From positions 1-64,000 of the forward strand of contig NZ_QTJV01000002.1 in assembly GCF_003412465.1 (NCBI RefSeq): a DNA stretch of 64,000 bases, given 5' to 3'. The notes under the pieces were generated by a model. It was not told the origin of the DNA, made no database searches, and saw only the letters and a program-made list of their open reading frames with translations. The translations under genes and the position numbers were made by a program. This stretch comes from Chitinophaga silvisoli. GTDB taxonomy: Bacteria > Bacteroidota > Bacteroidia > Chitinophagales > Chitinophagaceae. Of this stretch, positions 34,390-42,630 are shown piece after piece. Position 1 is the stretch's first letter. Every line of letters begins with the position of its first letter.

Positions 34390-35541
34390 ATGCAAGAGTA
34401 CATGACAGTATTAAATGAGATTAAAAAGAAAGTCCAACAAGCACAATTAAAGACGGTAATAGCGGCCAACAAGCATATGCTGTATCTTTACTGGGACATG
34501 GGGAATTATATTCTTAAGCACCAACATGAGAAGGGTTGGGGGGCGAAGATAATTTCTCTTTTAGAAGCTGATTTGAAAAAAGCATTTCCGGCTATTAAAG
34601 GGTTTTCCTCCAGAAATCTGCTTTATATGAAGCAATTTGCTGAGGCATATCCAATAGCAATATTGCAAACTTTCAATCAGTTAGAAGAAGAAATCAGGGA
34701 AGGAAAAACTTTCACTTACGAATGGAGCAATAAATTAATATCAATTGAAAAACAATCAATTATAATTACGCAACAACCTGTTGCGCAATTACAGGAAGAA
34801 ACCTTCTTAAAATCAATTGTATCAAAAGTCACCTGGTCACACCATGTAATTTTATTAAATAAACTTACCGATCCGGGCAAACGCTTCTGGTACATGTTAA
34901 ACACCATCGAACACGGCAACAGCCGCAACATTCTCGCCTCTCAAATCGACAGCAACCTTTTCGAACGCCAGGTCACCGCCAAAAAGATCACCAATTTCTC
35001 AAAGACCCTTCCCGAACCTGACACCGAATTTGCCACCTACATCATGAAAGATCCCTACATCTTTGATTTTGTACAAGCAAAAGAAAAAGCCGATGAAAGA
35101 AACATTGAACAACAACTCACAGATCACATCACCAAATTCCTGCTCGAATTAGGCAAAGGATTCGCATTCATCGGCAAACAAGTGCATCTTGAAATTGGAG
35201 GACAGGATTTCTACATCGACCTGCTCCTCTATCACATACGCCTCCATGCCTACGTAGTAGTAGAACTAAAAGCCAGGGACTTCCAACCCGAAGACACTGG
35301 CAAACTCAATTTCTACATCAACGTTGTCAATGATCGCCTGAAAGGCCCCGGAGATACTGACACTATAGGCATGCTGCTCTGCAAAGGGAAAAATGAAGTA
35401 ATGGCAGAATACGCCTTAAAAGGCATTGGCCATCCAATCGGCGTAGCTGAATACCAACTGGCCAAAGCCATTCCGGAAGAGCTCAAATCTCAATTGCCGG
35501 AAATAGCTGATTTAGAAAACGAACTAAACGAAGAAAAATAA
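34390..35541 (+). CDS. YhcG/DUF1016-type PD-(D/E)XK nuclease
   Basis: A 383-residue protein. The first ATG after the TTG-begun frame gives MQEYMTVLNEIKKKVQ. The N-terminal DUF1016 helical domain shows YWDMGNYILKHQHEKGWGAK and FSSRNLLYMKQFAEAYP. The conserved VTWSHHVILLNKL and SRNILASQIDSNLF segments follow. The C-terminal nuclease domain has FAFIGKQVHLEIGGQDFYID with the catalytic Asp, then VVVELKA with the E-x-K. Family members are thought to act in DNA processing or mobile-element maintenance. A 27-bp palindrome is embedded in frame (34764-34790, coding TQQPVAQL) and three related palindromes follow the gene. Codon use shifts from A/T-rich to G/C-ending just after that palindrome. Confidence 0.88.
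   Translation: MQEYMTVLNEIKKKVQQAQLKTVIAANKHMLYLYWDMGNYILKHQHEKGWGAKIISLLEADLKKAFPAIKGFSSRNLLYMKQFAEAYPIAILQTFNQLEEEIREGKTFTYEWSNKLISIEKQSIIITQQPVAQLQEETFLKSIVSKVTWSHHVILLNKLTDPGKRFWYMLNTIEHGNSRNILASQIDSNLFERQVTAKKITNFSKTLPEPDTEFATYIMKDPYIFDFVQAKEKADERNIEQQLTDHITKFLLELGKGFAFIGKQVHLEIGGQDFYIDLLLYHIRLHAYVVVELKARDFQPEDTGKLNFYINVVNDRLKGPGDTDTIGMLLCKGKNEVMAEYALKGIGHPIGVAEYQLAKAIPEELKSQLPEIADLENELNEEK
34764..34790. repeat. YhcG-associated palindrome, copy 1 (inside the gene)
   Basis: aattacgcaacaacctgttg followed by cgcaatt: a 27-bp interrupted palindrome with one mismatch in 12-bp arms. In the nuclease frame it codes ITQQPVAQL. Confidence 0.85.
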
Positions 35542-35555
35542 TCCACTATTCTTCC

Positions 35556-35582
35556 AATTGTGCAACAGCTTGTTGCACAATT
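35556..35582. repeat. YhcG-associated palindrome, copy 2
   Basis: 27 bp, aattgtgcaacagcttgttg then cacaatt, 14 bp after the nuclease stop. Arms are perfect over 13 bp except the centre. Confidence 0.85.
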
Positions 35583-35595
35583 AGAAAGTACACTT

Positions 35596-35630
35596 TTATA
35601 ATTACGCAGCAACCTGCTGCGCAATTATAA
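35596..35630. repeat. YhcG-associated palindrome, copy 3 (extended to 35 bp)
   Basis: The 27-bp core at 35600-35626 (aattacgcagcaacctgctg then cgcaatt) lies inside a longer palindrome with ttata / tataa flanks. The core is the near-perfect reverse complement of copy 4. Confidence 0.85.
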
Positions 35631-35641
35631 CCCACCTACTC

Positions 35642-35668
35642 AATTGCGCAGCAGGTTGCTGCGCAATT
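35642..35668. repeat. YhcG-associated palindrome, copy 4
   Basis: 27 bp, aattgcgcagcaggttgctg then cgcaatt. Copies 2, 3 and 4 start 44 and 42 bp apart, about four helical turns. Confidence 0.85.
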
Positions 35669-35721
35669 TCAATACCCCCTAACCAAAAGCCTCCAGATCA
35701 AATGACCTGAAGGCCTCACTA

Positions 35722-38088
35722 TTATTTCCCAAAAGCCCTATGCACCTTTTCAACTATCAACTCATCATCCAAAATAAATTCACCCTGCTGACGAATATCC
35801 AGTGAAGAACTCCCCACCTTCACCGTATATCTCCCCGCTTCCGCAACCCAGGCTTGCTTTGCCTCAATAAAGGATGCCAAATCCTTTGTATGCAACTGCA
35901 GTGTCACCACTTCCCGCTCACCAGGTTTCAACACCTTCGTCTTGGCAAACGCCCTCAGTTCCTCAGCCGGCTTGTCAATGGTATTATGCGGAGCCGCCAG
36001 GTATACCTGCACCACTTCCTTACCCGCTACCTTGCCAGTATTCGTTACAGTTACACTTACCGTCAGCTTATCTTTATCCACCCTCAAATCACTGTAAGCA
36101 AAGGTGGTATAAGAACCCCCAAAGCCAAAAGGATAAGACACCTTTATATTCTTCGTGTTGAAATAACGGTAGCCTACATAAATACCTTCTTCATAAGTCA
36201 CGTCAGTAGGATTATCTGCCGGTGTACCCAGCCAGTTCTTCGCAGAAGGTGTTTCCTCATATTTCACAGGGAAAGTCATGGTCAATCTGCCACTGGGATT
36301 TACTTTTCCACCGATGATGTCTGCAACAGAATTACCCCCTTCCTGGCCAGGTTGCCAGCTCAGGAGAATAGCATCCGGCTTGTCTTTCCAGCTAGCCGTC
36401 TCAATCACACCTCCAATGTTCAGGATCACCACTACCTTCTTACCTTTTGCATGAAAAGCTGCAGTCACATTTTCTATCAGCGCTACTTCATCAGCCGCCA
36501 GGTTGAAGTCTTCATTCACTTTCCTGTCTCCTCCTTCTCCTGAGTTACGCCCAATCGTGAAAATCGCCAATGCATCAGTAGCCGCCTTTTTATCAATCAA
36601 CGCTTTATCCACATCCATCTCTTTCATTCGCTGTGGCAGTGCCAGTAATCCCTCTTTTACCTTACGAAGTGAATCCTGGGAGTTCGCATGCTTTACAAAA
36701 GGCACATATAGTCGCTTCAGTTCCTGGTCTACCTTATAACCTGCATTCGTCAGCCCTTCTATCAATGATACAGTATAGGCCTCATTCACATCACCACTGC
36801 CCGTACCACCTGCAATGAAATTGTAAGAAGTCACGCCAAATGCCGCAATCTCCCCGGTCTTATTGGTATAAGGCAGTAATTGCTGATCATTCTTTAAAAG
36901 CACCATACCTTCTGCTGCTGCCTGGCGGGTAATAGCCGCATGAGCTTTCAGATCCGGCTTATTACTGTAAGCATACTTCGACATAGCAGGGGAGCGGAGT
37001 ACGAAAGTCAGGATCCTTTTCAGGTCAGTATTCACCACTTCTTTCGGCAGACTCCCATTCTTCATACCTTCCAGGATCGCCTGCTTCTGCGCTGGTAATC
37101 CCGGCATCAGCAGGTCATTGCCCGCACTGAGCTGCTGCACCACATTGCTAGTACCACCCTGGATGTCCCTAAAACCAGCATAGCCGCCAAACCAGTCAGT
37201 CATCACCATCCCTTTGAATCCCCATTCATCACGCAGAATATCTGTAAGCAGGTCTTTTCTTGCAGAAGTATAGGTGCCATTAATCAGGTTGTAAGATGAC
37301 ATCACCGTCCATGGTTGAGATTCTTTCACCGCTATTTCAAAACCTCTCAGGTAAATTTCCCGCATGGTTCTTTCATCTATATGCTCATTGATAGAAAGAC
37401 GATTCGTCTCCTTGTTATTAGCCGCAAAATGCTTGATGCTCGTACCAACTCCGTTGGACTGTACCCCATTCACAATAGCAGCAGCCATCTTACCTGCTAT
37501 CAACGGATCTTCTGAGTAGTATTCAAAATTACGCCCACACAATGGGTTCCGCATAATGTTCAGCGCTGGTGCCAATAATGCATCTACACCATATTCCTTC
37601 ACTTCCTGTCCCATCGCCTTACCTACGTCCTGCAATAAGGCAGTATTCCAGGTAGATGCCAATGCAGTGCCTACAGGGAATGCGGTACAATAAAAAGTCG
37701 CTTTCGTATCCTTTCTGATTGGCTTGATGCGCAAGCCCGCAGGACCATCCGCTACAATTACCTCCGGTATACCCAGCCTTGGAATTCCATAGGTGCCTCC
37801 CGCAGCACCCGGCACTTTTCCTTCAATCGCACCTGCTACAGGTGTCAACCCATTAAAACCCGGCATCCCTGTGCCTATTAACATACTTGCTTTTTCATCA
37901 TCCGTCATTTTACTGATCAGGTCATCCACCCGGTCATCCATCGATAAACGCTCATCTTCATACCTGTCCAGTTTTCCATTGCCATTCAGATCCCTGAAGG
38001 TATAGCCATCAATAGTAATGATGGGGGGTGCGGGCTTCCAGCTGATCGCTGCAAATGCCACCATCCCGCTTAGCAAGATTTTTTTCAT
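35722..38088 (-). CDS. Glycoside hydrolase family 3 beta-glucosidase-like enzyme
   Basis: A 788-residue exported GH3 enzyme (signal MKKILLSGMVAFAAISWKPA). Directly after the signal there is a calcium-loop-like DLNGNGKLDRYEDERL (about 34-49). The (beta/alpha)8 domain contains VADGPAGLR, KHFAANNKETNR and the nucleophile aspartate in GMVMTDWFGGYAG (about 300). The alpha/beta sandwich follows (FTIGRNSGEGGD, with the expected acid/base Glu in that loop). The C-terminal FnIII-like domain has VSVTVTNTGKVAGKEVVQVY. Such enzymes release glucose or xylose from beta-linked oligosaccharides. Monocistronic. The 468-bp gap on its 5' side (38089-38556) shows no convincing gene. Confidence 0.92.
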   Translation of the reverse strand: MKKILLSGMVAFAAISWKPAPPIITIDGYTFRDLNGNGKLDRYEDERLSMDDRVDDLISKMTDDEKASMLIGTGMPGFNGLTPVAGAIEGKVPGAAGGTYGIPRLGIPEVIVADGPAGLRIKPIRKDTKATFYCTAFPVGTALASTWNTALLQDVGKAMGQEVKEYGVDALLAPALNIMRNPLCGRNFEYYSEDPLIAGKMAAAIVNGVQSNGVGTSIKHFAANNKETNRLSINEHIDERTMREIYLRGFEIAVKESQPWTVMSSYNLINGTYTSARKDLLTDILRDEWGFKGMVMTDWFGGYAGFRDIQGGTSNVVQQLSAGNDLLMPGLPAQKQAILEGMKNGSLPKEVVNTDLKRILTFVLRSPAMSKYAYSNKPDLKAHAAITRQAAAEGMVLLKNDQQLLPYTNKTGEIAAFGVTSYNFIAGGTGSGDVNEAYTVSLIEGLTNAGYKVDQELKRLYVPFVKHANSQDSLRKVKEGLLALPQRMKEMDVDKALIDKKAATDALAIFTIGRNSGEGGDRKVNEDFNLAADEVALIENVTAAFHAKGKKVVVILNIGGVIETASWKDKPDAILLSWQPGQEGGNSVADIIGGKVNPSGRLTMTFPVKYEETPSAKNWLGTPADNPTDVTYEEGIYVGYRYFNTKNIKVSYPFGFGGSYTTFAYSDLRVDKDKLTVSVTVTNTGKVAGKEVVQVYLAAPHNTIDKPAEELRAFAKTKVLKPGEREVVTLQLHTKDLASFIEAKQAWVAEAGRYTVKVGSSSLDIRQQGEFILDDELIVEKVHRAFGK

Positions 38089-38547
38089 ATATCACTTATT
38101 TAATAGTTCTCAAAAATTATACATCCCAGGACTGCAGGCGCAGCACTGTTTTTTAGATGCAATGTCTGGCCTGACGAGTTTCCTTTCCTGTTTTAATAGG
38201 ATAAATTAAAGTCTGCAGTGCAAGGAGTCGCCTTTCAGTCCTATATGCTCCGTTATTACAAACTGGCCGGATTAATTGCACTCCAGGTGCTGGGGGACCA
38301 GGTACCTGTATATTTTGGTAAGTGTTTTTTCATAACATCAGTATTTAAAACGGAGTGCCGCTTCTCCCTAAAAAGAGCGCAAAATTTCAACTTAAACGGC
38401 ATGCTTAATCATAACGCTTCGCACAGAAGCAATAATAAGCCATTTTAGGAAACCCACAAATTATTACTGGTTTACAAAACTGATCTTCGTCAGCATTCCG
38501 GACGATCAGACCTGATCCTGGTCAGTCTTCGCCTTGATGGGAAAAAG
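38089..38547. other. Divergent intergenic region between GH3 and U32 genes
   Basis: No supported gene. A 76-codon plus-strand frame (38218-38448) has no family resemblance, is rich in Asn/Arg/Phe and has no leader signal. The region must hold the promoter of the GH3 gene; I see no consensus box for it. Near 38495-38525 there are overlapping gatc-rich inverted repeats of uncertain meaning. Confidence 0.5.
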
Positions 38548-38555
38548 TACCTTTG
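38548..38555 (+). promoter_or_regulatory. Bacteroidota -7 box (TACCTTTG) for the U32 gene
   Basis: Exact TAnnTTTG match ending 31 bp before the ATG at 38587. It rules out the longer start at 38557, which would lie at or before the transcription start. Confidence 0.5.
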
Positions 38556-38586
38556 CGTGCCCGTCATGCCAACGGGACACACACAT

Positions 38587-39816
38587 ATGGACATAGAACT
38601 ATTATCGCCTGCTGGCTCATTCGAGGCTATGCAGGCTGCCATCAATGCCGGTGCAAACGCCATTTATTTTGGTGTAGAACAACTCAACATGCGCAGCCGC
38701 TCCTCCGGCGGTTTTACCATCAGTGACATCGCAGAAGTAAGTGAACGTTGCCATGCAGCAGGGGTAAAATGCTATCTCACGCTGAACACGGTGATGTATG
38801 AATATGACATGCAATTATTGCAGTCGGTACTGAAAGCAGTGAAGGAACATCATGTAGATGCTGTAATTGCGTCCGACTTTGCCGTGATTCAGTCATGCAC
38901 CATGATGGGGATCACACTGCACATTTCCACACAGGCCAATGTGAGTAACCTGGAGTCAGTACAGTTCTTCGCCCGCTTTGCAGATACCATTGTACTGGCA
39001 CGCGAACTCACCCTTAAACAGATTGCCTTCATCTGCAACGAGATCAAACGCAAGCAGATCAAAGGTCCGAATGGTGAACTGGTAAAAATCGAAATCTTTG
39101 TACACGGTGCATTATGCATGGCCATTTCAGGAAAATGCTACCTAAGTCTGCATAGCAAAAATGCATCTGCCAACCGGGGAGCATGTCTGCAAAACTGCCG
39201 CCGTAAATACAAGGTATCAGATGCTGAAACAGGAGAGGCACTGGAAATAGACAATGAATACATCATGTCTCCACAAGACCTTTGTACCATCAATATACTG
39301 GACGAAGTTCTACAATCGGGCGTAACTGTTTTGAAAATAGAAGGTCGCAGTAAAGGGGCGGATTATGTACATACCGTGACTACCTGCTATCGCGAAGCAA
39401 TCACCGCTATCCAAAATGGCACATACAATGCTGCGCTTATTGAAGACTGGATGAACCGCTTATCCACTGTATATAACCGTGGATTCTGGGAAGGTTATTA
39501 CCTTGGCAGGGAAATGGGCCAATGGACCACTAAGCCCGATTCTATTGCTACAGAAAAGAAGATCTATGCAGGCAAAGGCGTGCGCTTCTATCCTAAAATT
39601 AATGTCGGGGAATTCTTTATTGAAAAAGGCACCCTGCAGCAGGGCGATGAATTGCTATTGACAGGCAATGCCTTTGGAATGGAAAAGATCAGTTTTGATA
39701 CAGTGCTGGTGAATGGTGAGAAAAAGGATAAAGCCGTAAAAGGGGATAGCATTACCTTCCCATTCCCGCACAAAGTCACCGCAACAGATAAATTATATAA
39801 ACTGGTAAATGCCTAA
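38587..39816 (+). CDS. U32 peptidase-family protein (TrhP/YegQ-like)
   Basis: A 409-residue cytoplasmic protein. It starts MDIELLSPAGSFEAMQAAIN and continues with GANAIYFGVEQLNMRSRS, the standard opening of U32 proteins. The U32 cysteine motif is clear: Cys177 and Cys184 (CMAISGKC) and Cys200 and Cys204 (GACLQNC), which in this family bind an iron-sulfur cluster. EIFVHGALC and KIEGRSKGADYV are also typical. E. coli TrhP (YegQ) of this family is needed for 5-hydroxyuridine formation at tRNA position 34, so a tRNA hydroxylation role is likely, though other U32 members differ. The last 8 bases overlap a ferredoxin gene, a possible electron or cluster partner. Confidence 0.85.
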   Translation: MDIELLSPAGSFEAMQAAINAGANAIYFGVEQLNMRSRSSGGFTISDIAEVSERCHAAGVKCYLTLNTVMYEYDMQLLQSVLKAVKEHHVDAVIASDFAVIQSCTMMGITLHISTQANVSNLESVQFFARFADTIVLARELTLKQIAFICNEIKRKQIKGPNGELVKIEIFVHGALCMAISGKCYLSLHSKNASANRGACLQNCRRKYKVSDAETGEALEIDNEYIMSPQDLCTINILDEVLQSGVTVLKIEGRSKGADYVHTVTTCYREAITAIQNGTYNAALIEDWMNRLSTVYNRGFWEGYYLGREMGQWTTKPDSIATEKKIYAGKGVRFYPKINVGEFFIEKGTLQQGDELLLTGNAFGMEKISFDTVLVNGEKKDKAVKGDSITFPFPHKVTATDKLYKLVNA

Positions 39817-40033
39817 GATTATACATTATAGAGATAAATGTATTGGTTGCGGTATTTGTTTTGAAATGCAACCGGAATTGTGGAGGATGAGCCGTAAAGA
39901 CGGCAAAGCCGTATTGCTGGGCGCAGAAGAGAAAAGAGAAACCGATGTCCTGGTGGTGAATAACCTGCTGATAAAAGAAACGAAAGTTGTGGCAGCAGCC
40001 TGCCCGGTGAAGATTATAAAAACCCTTGGATAA
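39809..40033 (+). CDS. Small single-cluster [4Fe-4S] ferredoxin
   Basis: A 74-residue protein. Cys11, Cys14 and Cys17 (CIGCGIC) with Cys65 (ACPVK) form one [4Fe-4S] site. The second cluster motif of 2[4Fe-4S] ferredoxins is absent. The sequence between (FEMQPELWRMSRKDGKAVLL) is typical of small Bacteroidota ferredoxins. It overlaps the U32 gene by 8 bp, so the two are co-translated, suggesting that it delivers electrons to, or stabilises, the U32 iron-sulfur protein. Confidence 0.88.
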   Translation: MPKIIHYRDKCIGCGICFEMQPELWRMSRKDGKAVLLGAEEKRETDVLVVNNLLIKETKVVAAACPVKIIKTLG

Positions 40034-40082
40034 TCATTCAGATGAAGCGCTTGCTAGTACACGCGCTTCATCTTACTCCATA

Positions 40083-40445
40083 TTATCTTTTCGCCAATGC
40101 ACCAAAATAAAACGCACTGCCTAAGTTGGATACATTATTTGCCGCTAAGCGCAAACTATCTTTCCTTACTAACAAATCAACGACAAAAGGACGGCTAAAT
40201 GATTTCAAGGTCAAAGTATCATTTTTAACACTCCACCAACCCCTCATTTTAAAGGTATCCTCTTCAAGAATCATTGCGGGCTTGTGACGAAACGAATACG
40301 TAAAACTGGAATCCGGCTTTAATATCAATTCCCACCTGTCATCATCTCCATCCATCCCGCTATTCAACATTTCCCGGTGATATACACCATCAATACCCGG
40401 CCGATAACAAGTAAGCCATACCAAAAGGCTTAAATATTTAAACAT
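40083..40445 (-). CDS. Small exported lipocalin-like protein of unknown function
   Basis: A 120-residue protein with a short signal peptide (MFKYLSLLVWLTCYRPG). The mature part looks all-beta: DRWELILKPDSSFTYSF, FKMRGWWSVKNDTLTL. The pattern 'L-x-L-x-x-D-x-x-F ... G-x-W ... D-T-L-x-L' is that of small lipocalin-like proteins common in Bacteroidota, which fits a secreted binding or copper-resistance type domain, but I cannot name a family. Single gene, convergent with the ferredoxin and divergent from the MocR gene. Confidence 0.6.
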   Translation of the reverse strand: MFKYLSLLVWLTCYRPGIDGVYHREMLNSGMDGDDDRWELILKPDSSFTYSFRHKPAMILEEDTFKMRGWWSVKNDTLTLKSFSRPFVVDLLVRKDSLRLAANNVSNLGSAFYFGALAKR

Positions 40446-40495
40446 ACAATATCAATTAGCACCTTAAGATACTAAAACCATAAGTGTGTTTTCCC

Positions 40496-40503
40496 TAGCT
40501 TTG
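40496..40503 (+). promoter_or_regulatory. Bacteroidota -7 box (TAGCTTTG) for the MocR-type gene
   Basis: Exact TAnnTTTG match, 41 bp before the GTG start at 40545. No clear -33 box. Confidence 0.45.
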
Positions 40504-40544
40504 CAGTACAGATCCAAAATTTTGTAAAAGTTAGCAATACAGAG

Positions 40545-41939
40545 GTGAAAACATACAAATTCGAAGTATTTACCAGAGATATTGAAAAAAATATCATGGA
40601 CGGCATCTTCAAACCCGGCCACAAACTTCCCTCTGTCCGTGAACTGAAAGAACAATACCAAACAAGCATCAGCACCATTCAAAATGGGTACGAATACCTC
40701 ATGATCCGTGGACTGGTTGAAAGCATCCCCAAATCTGGTTACTACGTCAGCAGCAAACCCATCATCACCAAACAAGCACCCAAAACCAAACACACGCCCG
40801 TAGTCAGAGATCCTGTTTTCAAACATCACCTGGGCCTCACCACCTCCCTGAGGGCCGGCAGAAAACTCTCTGAATTCAATGTAGCCGCCCCCGGTGACCT
40901 CCTCATGCCACAAAAACTGGTGCTCCGCACCATGCAACAGGTGATCAGGGAACAAGGTGCCAACCTCCTGAGATATTATCCTTCCAATGGCTCTCCAGCC
41001 CTGATAGAAAATATCGTAAAACGCGCCGGCACCCATCAAACCATCCTCAACCCCGAAGAACTCCTCATCACTGACGGTGCCTTACAAGCCCTGTATATCG
41101 CACTTGCTGCCATATGCAATACAGGCGATGTCATCGCTATCGAAAGCCCCTGCGTCTTCTCTGTATTAGAAGTCATCAGGATGCTCAATCTCAAGGTAAT
41201 CGAAATCCCCGCCGGTTTTGACGTTGACTTCCTGAAAAAAGCCTGTCAGGCCAATACTGTAAAGGCCGTCATCGTCACTCCTAATTTTCAGAACCCTACC
41301 GGCACCCTGCTCTCCTATGAGCAAAGACTCGCCTTACTGGCCATCGCCCACCAATACCATATGGCAATCATAGAAAACGACATCTACGGTGACCTGAATT
41401 TCCACGGTCCCCGTCCCCCGACCATCAAGAAGTTTGATGATAGCGGACTCGTACTTACCTATTCCTCCTTCTCAAAAACACTCGCTCCCGGCATACGCCT
41501 GGGTTGGCTATCGGCGGGCAAATTTATGCAGCGGGCAGAGCAAATTAAGTTTGCACTCGGCAGCACTGTTTCCCCACTCTACCAGGAAACCGTCAACAGC
41601 CTCTTATCCGGCAACAGCTACGATCGCCACCTCCGCACTTTCAGAATGCAACTGGCAAGAAATGCCTATCTCGCCACACAACTCATTTCAACCTACTTCC
41701 CCGAAGGCACTACACTCCAAACACCCTCAGGAGGCTACAACCTCTGGGTAAAAATGCCTGATCATATTGATATGACAGCGTTCTATGAGCACTGCGAAAA
41801 GATTGGCGTACGCTTTACTCCCGGCTACACCTTCTCATTTTCAGGTGCTTTCAGCAAACATTTCAGACTCGTCTTTGCTGATAAATTTTCACCTAAAAGA
41901 ATCGAGGCGCTACAACTCGCCGGCAGGCAATTCCGCTAA
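40545..41939 (+). CDS. MocR-type transcriptional regulator (GntR winged helix fused to aminotransferase fold)
   Basis: A 464-residue protein starting with GTG (MKTYKFEVFTRDIEKNI). The N-terminal winged helix has GIFKPGHKLPSVRELKEQYQ and SISTIQNGYEYLMIRGLVES (about 20-75). The C-terminal fold-type I PLP domain (about 110-460) has LRYYPSNGSPALIENI, NFQNPTGTL, ENDIYGDLNF and the PLP lysine in SSFSKTLAPGIRLGW. MocR proteins sense PLP or an amino compound and usually control a neighbouring PLP or amino-acid gene. The adjacent gene here is a GNAT acetyltransferase in the same direction, which may be its target. Confidence 0.92.
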   Translation: MKTYKFEVFTRDIEKNIMDGIFKPGHKLPSVRELKEQYQTSISTIQNGYEYLMIRGLVESIPKSGYYVSSKPIITKQAPKTKHTPVVRDPVFKHHLGLTTSLRAGRKLSEFNVAAPGDLLMPQKLVLRTMQQVIREQGANLLRYYPSNGSPALIENIVKRAGTHQTILNPEELLITDGALQALYIALAAICNTGDVIAIESPCVFSVLEVIRMLNLKVIEIPAGFDVDFLKKACQANTVKAVIVTPNFQNPTGTLLSYEQRLALLAIAHQYHMAIIENDIYGDLNFHGPRPPTIKKFDDSGLVLTYSSFSKTLAPGIRLGWLSAGKFMQRAEQIKFALGSTVSPLYQETVNSLLSGNSYDRHLRTFRMQLARNAYLATQLISTYFPEGTTLQTPSGGYNLWVKMPDHIDMTAFYEHCEKIGVRFTPGYTFSFSGAFSKHFRLVFADKFSPKRIEALQLAGRQFR

Positions 41940-42009
41940 TAGCTGTACTGCTTAGAATTTCAATTTCTGTACGATGTATGCTTCAGGCAATCCCTATAGT
42001 TTTGCTGTC

Positions 42010-42516
42010 ATGAAGATCAATACAAAATTCACCCTGGGTTCGCAGCAGGGTAGAGATATACTGTCACACCTCACAAGAGAACTGGCGATTGAAAAATTCT
42101 CTTCCCTGGTAGATGAGCAAATACTCACTGACTATATTCACAAACATTTCAACAAAGCAACACTTATTGCCGAAACCAACGATATGTCCAACCAATGGCT
42201 GGTGGTCTATGTAGACGATACTCCTGCCGGTTATGCCTGCATTACATCCAAAGGCGAAAGACCGGCTCTATTAGCTGGAAAACGGGCCATGTGTATTGCT
42301 GATTTCGGGGTACTACACAAGTATGCTACACCAGCCGTCATCGATTCCCTCTTCGAAAAATGCCTCAGTGTCTGCCAGGGGGTAGACGGTATCTGGATCA
42401 CTGAATATGCCCAAAATCCCCTGATACTTTATTTCGAAAGCAAAGGATTTACCTTAACAAAAACCGGCTTTCAGGCTACAGAACTGCCCTTGAAATATGT
42501 GAGTATGATCCGGTAA
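42010..42516 (+). CDS. GNAT-family N-acetyltransferase
   Basis: A 168-residue enzyme. The start was placed at MKINTKFTLGSQQG; an in-frame ATG 12 codons upstream is possible. A TAGTTTTG box overlaps that interval and would give a nearly leaderless message. The GNAT core is visible as WLVVYVDDTPAGYACITSKG, ADFGVLHKYATPAVIDSLFE and the C-terminal GIWITEYAQNPLILYFESKG (the 'N-x-x-A-x-x-x-Y-x-x-x-G-F' pattern). It acetylates an amine of unknown identity with acetyl-CoA. Located behind a MocR-type regulator. Confidence 0.8.
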   Translation: MKINTKFTLGSQQGRDILSHLTRELAIEKFSSLVDEQILTDYIHKHFNKATLIAETNDMSNQWLVVYVDDTPAGYACITSKGERPALLAGKRAMCIADFGVLHKYATPAVIDSLFEKCLSVCQGVDGIWITEYAQNPLILYFESKGFTLTKTGFQATELPLKYVSMIR

Positions 42517-42522
42517 AATCAA

Positions 42523-42586
42523 GTGGGAATAGCGGTATTATTCAATCATTCACCATTACAGAATACCTAAAATCCGCTATTCCCAC
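42523..42586. repeat. Long-loop inverted repeat between the acetyltransferase and vgrG
   Basis: 13-bp arms gtgggaatagcgg / ccgctattcccac separated by 38 bp, with an inner ggtatt / aatacc pair. It starts 7 bp after the acetyltransferase stop. It may be a terminator or a separate small inverted-repeat element. Confidence 0.65.
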
Positions 42587-42630
42587 CCTCTTAAAAATTT
42601 CGTATTTTTAAGATTCATAAAATTGTTGTT

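Noticed and set aside
35556..35668. Three regularly spaced repeats that look like a tiny CRISPR array
   Set aside because: The units are full palindromes, the gaps are only about 15-17 bp, one copy lies inside a coding gene, and no cas genes are present.
38218..38448. 76-codon ORF in the GH3-U32 gap
   Set aside because: Composition unlike a conserved protein, no signal or motif, and it lies in a divergent promoter region.
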